DNA from: Flavobacterium sp. SUN052
Lineage (GTDB): Bacteria > Bacteroidota > Bacteroidia > Flavobacteriales > Flavobacteriaceae
NCBI RefSeq assembly: GCF_028867935.1
Contig: NZ_JAPQNS010000001.1
Location: 1,591,284 to 1,655,283, forward strand
Reading direction: 5' to 3'
DNA length: 64,000 nt
Below are positions 61,567 through 64,000 of the stretch, in pieces. How positions within the stretch are numbered: the stretch's first letter is position 1; each line of letters starts with the position of its first letter. The notes under the pieces were generated by a model. That model was not told the DNA's origin, made no database searches, and was given only the letters and a program-made list of their open reading frames with translations. The position numbers were made by a program, and so were the translations under genes.

Positions 61567-61854
61567 ATGCTCGTTGACCACGAAACCCTCCAAAAAATTG
61601 CTCATCTTTCCCGGCTTAATATCCGACCCGAAGAAGAAATCGAACTGCTTAATAGCCTCAATGGGGTGTTGACCTGGATGGAACAATTGAATGAAGTTGA
61701 CACCACGGGCGTAGAACCGCTGATGCATATTTCGCCCGACTTAAATGTCCTGCGGGAAGACATTGTGGCTAATCATTTACCTCGCGAGCAGGCACTAGCC
61801 AACGCTCCTCAGCATGAAGGACCGTTTTTTCAGGTGCCTAAGGTATTAGAGTAG
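61567..61854 (+). CDS. gatC: Asp-tRNA(Asn)/Glu-tRNA(Gln) amidotransferase subunit C
   Basis: A 95-residue subunit of the GatCAB complex that amidates mischarged Asp-tRNA(Asn) or Glu-tRNA(Gln). Family pattern: HETLQKIAHLSRLNIRPEEE, then LNSLNGVLTWMEQLNEVDTT, GVEPLMHI, LREDIVANHLPREQALANAP and EGPFFQVPKVLE. Length is normal. gatA and gatB are not in the window, so the complex is encoded at separate loci, as often in Bacteroidota. Confidence 0.95.
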   Translation: MLVDHETLQKIAHLSRLNIRPEEEIELLNSLNGVLTWMEQLNEVDTTGVEPLMHISPDLNVLREDIVANHLPREQALANAPQHEGPFFQVPKVLE

Positions 61855-61876
61855 AGGGCGTCGGGTGTAGAGTTAT

Positions 61877-62647
61877 CTAGCCGATTAGGGTAAACTCATC
61901 CGCATCTCGTTGAGCCGGAAACCGGTCCCGGAACGCCTGAAGGTTTTCTAAAGAAAGCGTTTGTTGATGAACGACGGGCGTTTCGTACTGACGAAACAAC
62001 ACCTCGCCCTTAAAGTCTATTACGGCTGAACCGCCCCCGTAGTGGTGACCGGTAGAGTCCTCTCCTACCCTGTTCACGCCCACAACATAACTTAGATTTT
62101 CGATGGCACGGGCTTGCAGGAGTATGTCCCAGGGTTGCTGGCGAACAGCAGGCCAATTAGCCACGTAAAGTAGCAAATCGTAATCCTGGGGGGTGTTTCG
62201 GCTCCAGACCGGAAACCGAAGATCATAACAAATTAGCGGGCAAATGCGCCATCCTCGCCAATCCTGCACAATTCGGCAGTTGCCCGCTGTATACACCTTG
62301 TCTTCGCCCGCCATTCGGAAAAGGTGCCTCTTGTCGTATGTAGCAAATTGGCCATCTGGTTGCATCCACAAAAGGCGGTTATAAAACTTACCTTCTTCGC
62401 GTACCACATAACTCCCCGTTACAACCGCATTTGTTTGAGCAGCCATCTGGTGCATCCAACGGTGGGTGCTCAGTCGGGGGTGTTCGGCAACGGAGGGGGC
62501 TTCCATGGTAAAACCCGTGGTGAACATCTCGGGCAGAACGATCAGATCGGTAGGCTGGCCGATGCCGAAAATGGCCTCCTCCAACGCAGCCCGATTAGCC
62601 ACCGGGTCGTGCCAGTAAAGGGAGCTTTGGAGGAGTGTTACATTCAT
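61877..62647 (-). CDS. Omega-amidase (nitrilase superfamily, YafV-like)
   Basis: A 256-residue C-N hydrolase. The Glu-Lys-Cys triad is visible: E40 in IVLPEMFTTGF, K106 in YDKRHLF and C140 in PLICYDLRFP. Relatives such as YafV/Nit2 hydrolyse alpha-ketoglutaramate or other alpha-keto acid amides as metabolite repair. The segments FTTGFTM and YDLRFPVWSRN are characteristic of this branch. It lies 35 bp before def on the same strand and may share its transcript. Confidence 0.93.
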   Translation of the reverse strand: MNVTLLQSSLYWHDPVANRAALEEAIFGIGQPTDLIVLPEMFTTGFTMEAPSVAEHPRLSTHRWMHQMAAQTNAVVTGSYVVREEGKFYNRLLWMQPDGQFATYDKRHLFRMAGEDKVYTAGNCRIVQDWRGWRICPLICYDLRFPVWSRNTPQDYDLLLYVANWPAVRQQPWDILLQARAIENLSYVVGVNRVGEDSTGHHYGGGSAVIDFKGEVLFRQYETPVVHQQTLSLENLQAFRDRFPAQRDADEFTLIG

Positions 62648-62682
62648 TGGAGATCGTTATTGGAGATGTTCATCGAGGATGG

Positions 62683-63255
62683 TCATCGGGGAAACCGCAT
62701 CCGGTAGTCAACATCAACTTTTCCCTTGGTAATGTCGGCCAGTTTCTTCTTGAGCAGCTGACGTTTCAACGGCGAGAGGTAGTCAGTAAAGAGTTTACCT
62801 TCAAGATGGTCGTATTCGTGCTGAATAATGCGGGCAGCCATACCATCGTACTCTTCCTCGTGTTCGTTCCAATCGGTGTCGAAATAGCGAATCACGACGA
62901 CTTCAGGCCGGTAAATTTCTGCCCGAATTCCGGGTATACTCAGACAGCCTTCTTCGAAGCCCCATTCGTCCCCGTCTTCTTCAATGATTTCGGGGTTCAC
63001 AAACGTCTTCTTAAAACCTTCTAAACTAGGGTCTTTATCTTCTTCTTTTTCGCCTTCGTTCAGAGCCGTTCCATCTACAACAAACAAACGAATACCCTGC
63101 CCAACCTGGGGCGCAGCTAAACCAATACCCGACGAGGCATACATGGTTTCAAACATATCGTCGCTGAATTTTTTCACATCAATCTCTTGAGGATCAATGT
63201 CTTTTGCCCGCTTGCGCAGAAGCGGGTCACCATAGGCTACAATGGGGAGAATCAT
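62683..63255 (-). CDS. def: Peptide deformylase
   Basis: A 190-residue metallohydrolase that removes the N-formyl group from new proteins. All three motifs are present: GIGLAAPQVG (about 43-52), EGCLSIPG with metal ligand C104, and HEYDH with H146, E147 and H150. An insert rich in Glu and Asp (GTALNEGEKEEDKDPSLEGF) lies between the first two, as in several Bacteroidota deformylases. Complete. Confidence 0.96.
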   Translation of the reverse strand: MILPIVAYGDPLLRKRAKDIDPQEIDVKKFSDDMFETMYASSGIGLAAPQVGQGIRLFVVDGTALNEGEKEEDKDPSLEGFKKTFVNPEIIEEDGDEWGFEEGCLSIPGIRAEIYRPEVVVIRYFDTDWNEHEEEYDGMAARIIQHEYDHLEGKLFTDYLSPLKRQLLKKKLADITKGKVDVDYRMRFPR

Positions 63256-63326
63256 ACTTTAGTGGCAGTTGGCAGGGGCAGCGCAGTGGCCGCTTTTATA
63301 AACTGCCAACTGCTACTATTTACTGC

Positions 63327-63743
63327 CTACTTCTTTTGTTCCATAAATGACTGTAAAATAATTGCCGCACTCACCTTGTCGAGGTTACCTGATTTCTCGC
63401 GCCGGTCTTTTCTACTAGAGCCACCCGCAATCATAGCCTGTAAAGCCATTTTGGTCGTGAATCGCTCGTCGTGAAGATAAACTGGCGTTTCGGGAAAAGC
63501 ATTCGTCAAAGCCCGCACAAACGACTCAACACGAGGTGTATTGTCGGTATCAGTTCCGTCAAGTCGCTTGGGTAAACCAACAACAAAGGCCTCTATCGGT
63601 TCCGTTTGCGCGTATTTTTTCAAATACGCCACCACCGTATGCGACGGAATCGTTTCCAGAGCCGATGCAATGATCTGCAACGGATCGGTCACGGCGAGTC
63701 CCGTGCGCTTGGCTCCAAAGTCGATGGCAACGAGTCGCGGCAT
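63327..63743 (-). CDS. ruvX: Putative pre-16S rRNA nuclease / Holliday junction resolvase RuvX (YqgF)
   Basis: A 138-residue RNase H-like protein of the YqgF family, an essential enzyme thought to finish 16S rRNA 5' end processing. I chose the ATG at 63743 (MPRLVAIDFGAKRTGLAV); the longer frame covers a palindromic repeat. D8 in AIDFG, then VVGLPKRLDGTDTD, and VYLHDERFTTKMA with the late Asp-containing segment LDKVSAAIILQSF give the active-site set. It follows def's reading direction, about 70 bp downstream of it in map terms. Confidence 0.93.
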   Translation of the reverse strand: MPRLVAIDFGAKRTGLAVTDPLQIIASALETIPSHTVVAYLKKYAQTEPIEAFVVGLPKRLDGTDTDNTPRVESFVRALTNAFPETPVYLHDERFTTKMALQAMIAGGSSRKDRREKSGNLDKVSAAIILQSFMEQKK

Positions 63744-63773
63744 AATGAGCGCAAAGATAAGGCGGTTTCGGAT

Positions 63774-63869
63774 GGATGGCACGCGGATGACACGGATGGA
63801 ACGGATTTTCGCAGATCTTAAAAATAAATCCGTCAAATCAGTTCTATCTGCGTCATCCGCGTGCCATCC
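63774..63869. repeat. Interrupted palindrome upstream of ruvX
   Basis: GGATGGCACGCGGATGAC (63774-63791) is mirrored exactly at 63852-63869 around about 60 bp that hold weaker internal repeats (ACGGATGGAACGGATTT and AAATCCGT). It lies just upstream of the ruvX start. No gene is seen from here to the window end. Confidence 0.75.
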
Positions 63870-64000
63870 TTTTTGTTGAAGCTGTTTAAACTTTCTCTTT
63901 TCGTTTGATTTTCCGCAGGAAAATGACCGAGAACGCGATAAAATGTAAACTCATCCAATTTTTGACCGAAAATTCAAACCGTACTAACAGGGCTTTGAAA

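Overview
The window looks like the chromosome of a Bacteroidota bacterium of the order Cytophagales, most like Spirosoma or a close relative. The signs are promoters of the TTG / about 20 nt / TAnnTTTG type, 7TMR-DISM histidine kinases, DUF349 and SSS/DUF1537 gene sets, and housekeeping protein sequences (PurH, GatC, Def, RuvX). The genus is an inference. Most of the window is moderately GC-rich coding DNA. Two blocks are clearly AT-rich and read as acquired DNA: 12.4-15.1 kb, and the left half of an integrated element at 30.5-51.3 kb.

Region by region. 0.03-3.9 kb is a minus-strand operon: an orphan LuxR helix-turn-helix protein, a truncated copy of a small membrane protein, an acyltransferase, two full copies of that membrane protein around a SnoaL-like protein, and an SDR oxidoreductase. 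A strong palindrome at 3939-3977 separates it from a 7TMR-DISM histidine kinase. VapBC sits between that kinase and a NarL-type response regulator. 7.5-11.4 kb is a three-subunit, PaoABC-like molybdenum oxidoreductase operon. 12.5-15 kb holds two different TIR proteins, one fused to a receiver-like domain. 15-20 kb holds a DUF4256 protein, an aldo/keto reductase, an AraC regulator, a GH3-family adenylating enzyme and a zinc peptidase-like protein. 20.2-27.7 kb is a minus-strand catabolic set (M81 family, DHDPS family, SSS transporter, DUF1537 kinase, PdxA2-like dehydrogenase) that ends in pdxH. A large DUF349 protein follows.

30,527-51,294 is an integrated element of about 20.8 kb. It uses the 3' part of a tRNA-Thr(TGT) gene as its attachment site; a 45-bp direct repeat marks the two ends. 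Its right half is a compact replication, regulation and phage-like module: tyrosine integrase, helix-turn-helix excisionase-like protein, D5/SF3 helicase, toprim-type primase, a terminase-small-subunit-like helix-turn-helix protein, one virion-like protein, an iteron origin and an XRE repressor. Its left half is AT-rich cargo: a DUF262-AlbA_2 fusion, membrane proteins, a secreted nuclease, and a membrane protein/zinc peptidase pair. I see no capsid, portal or large terminase gene. The element therefore looks more like a phage satellite or integrative plasmid-like island carrying candidate defence genes than a full prophage. This is the best candidate for an undescribed system in the window.

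51.3-64 kb returns to ordinary chromosome: a GH2 glycosidase, a cytochrome c/PQQ sugar dehydrogenase, an ABC exporter, a Uma2 protein, a flippase, purH, plsC-like, gatC, an omega-amidase, def and ruvX. Several long palindromic intergenic repeats punctuate the chromosomal parts. Functions are assigned by reading motifs and remembered family patterns; no database search was run.
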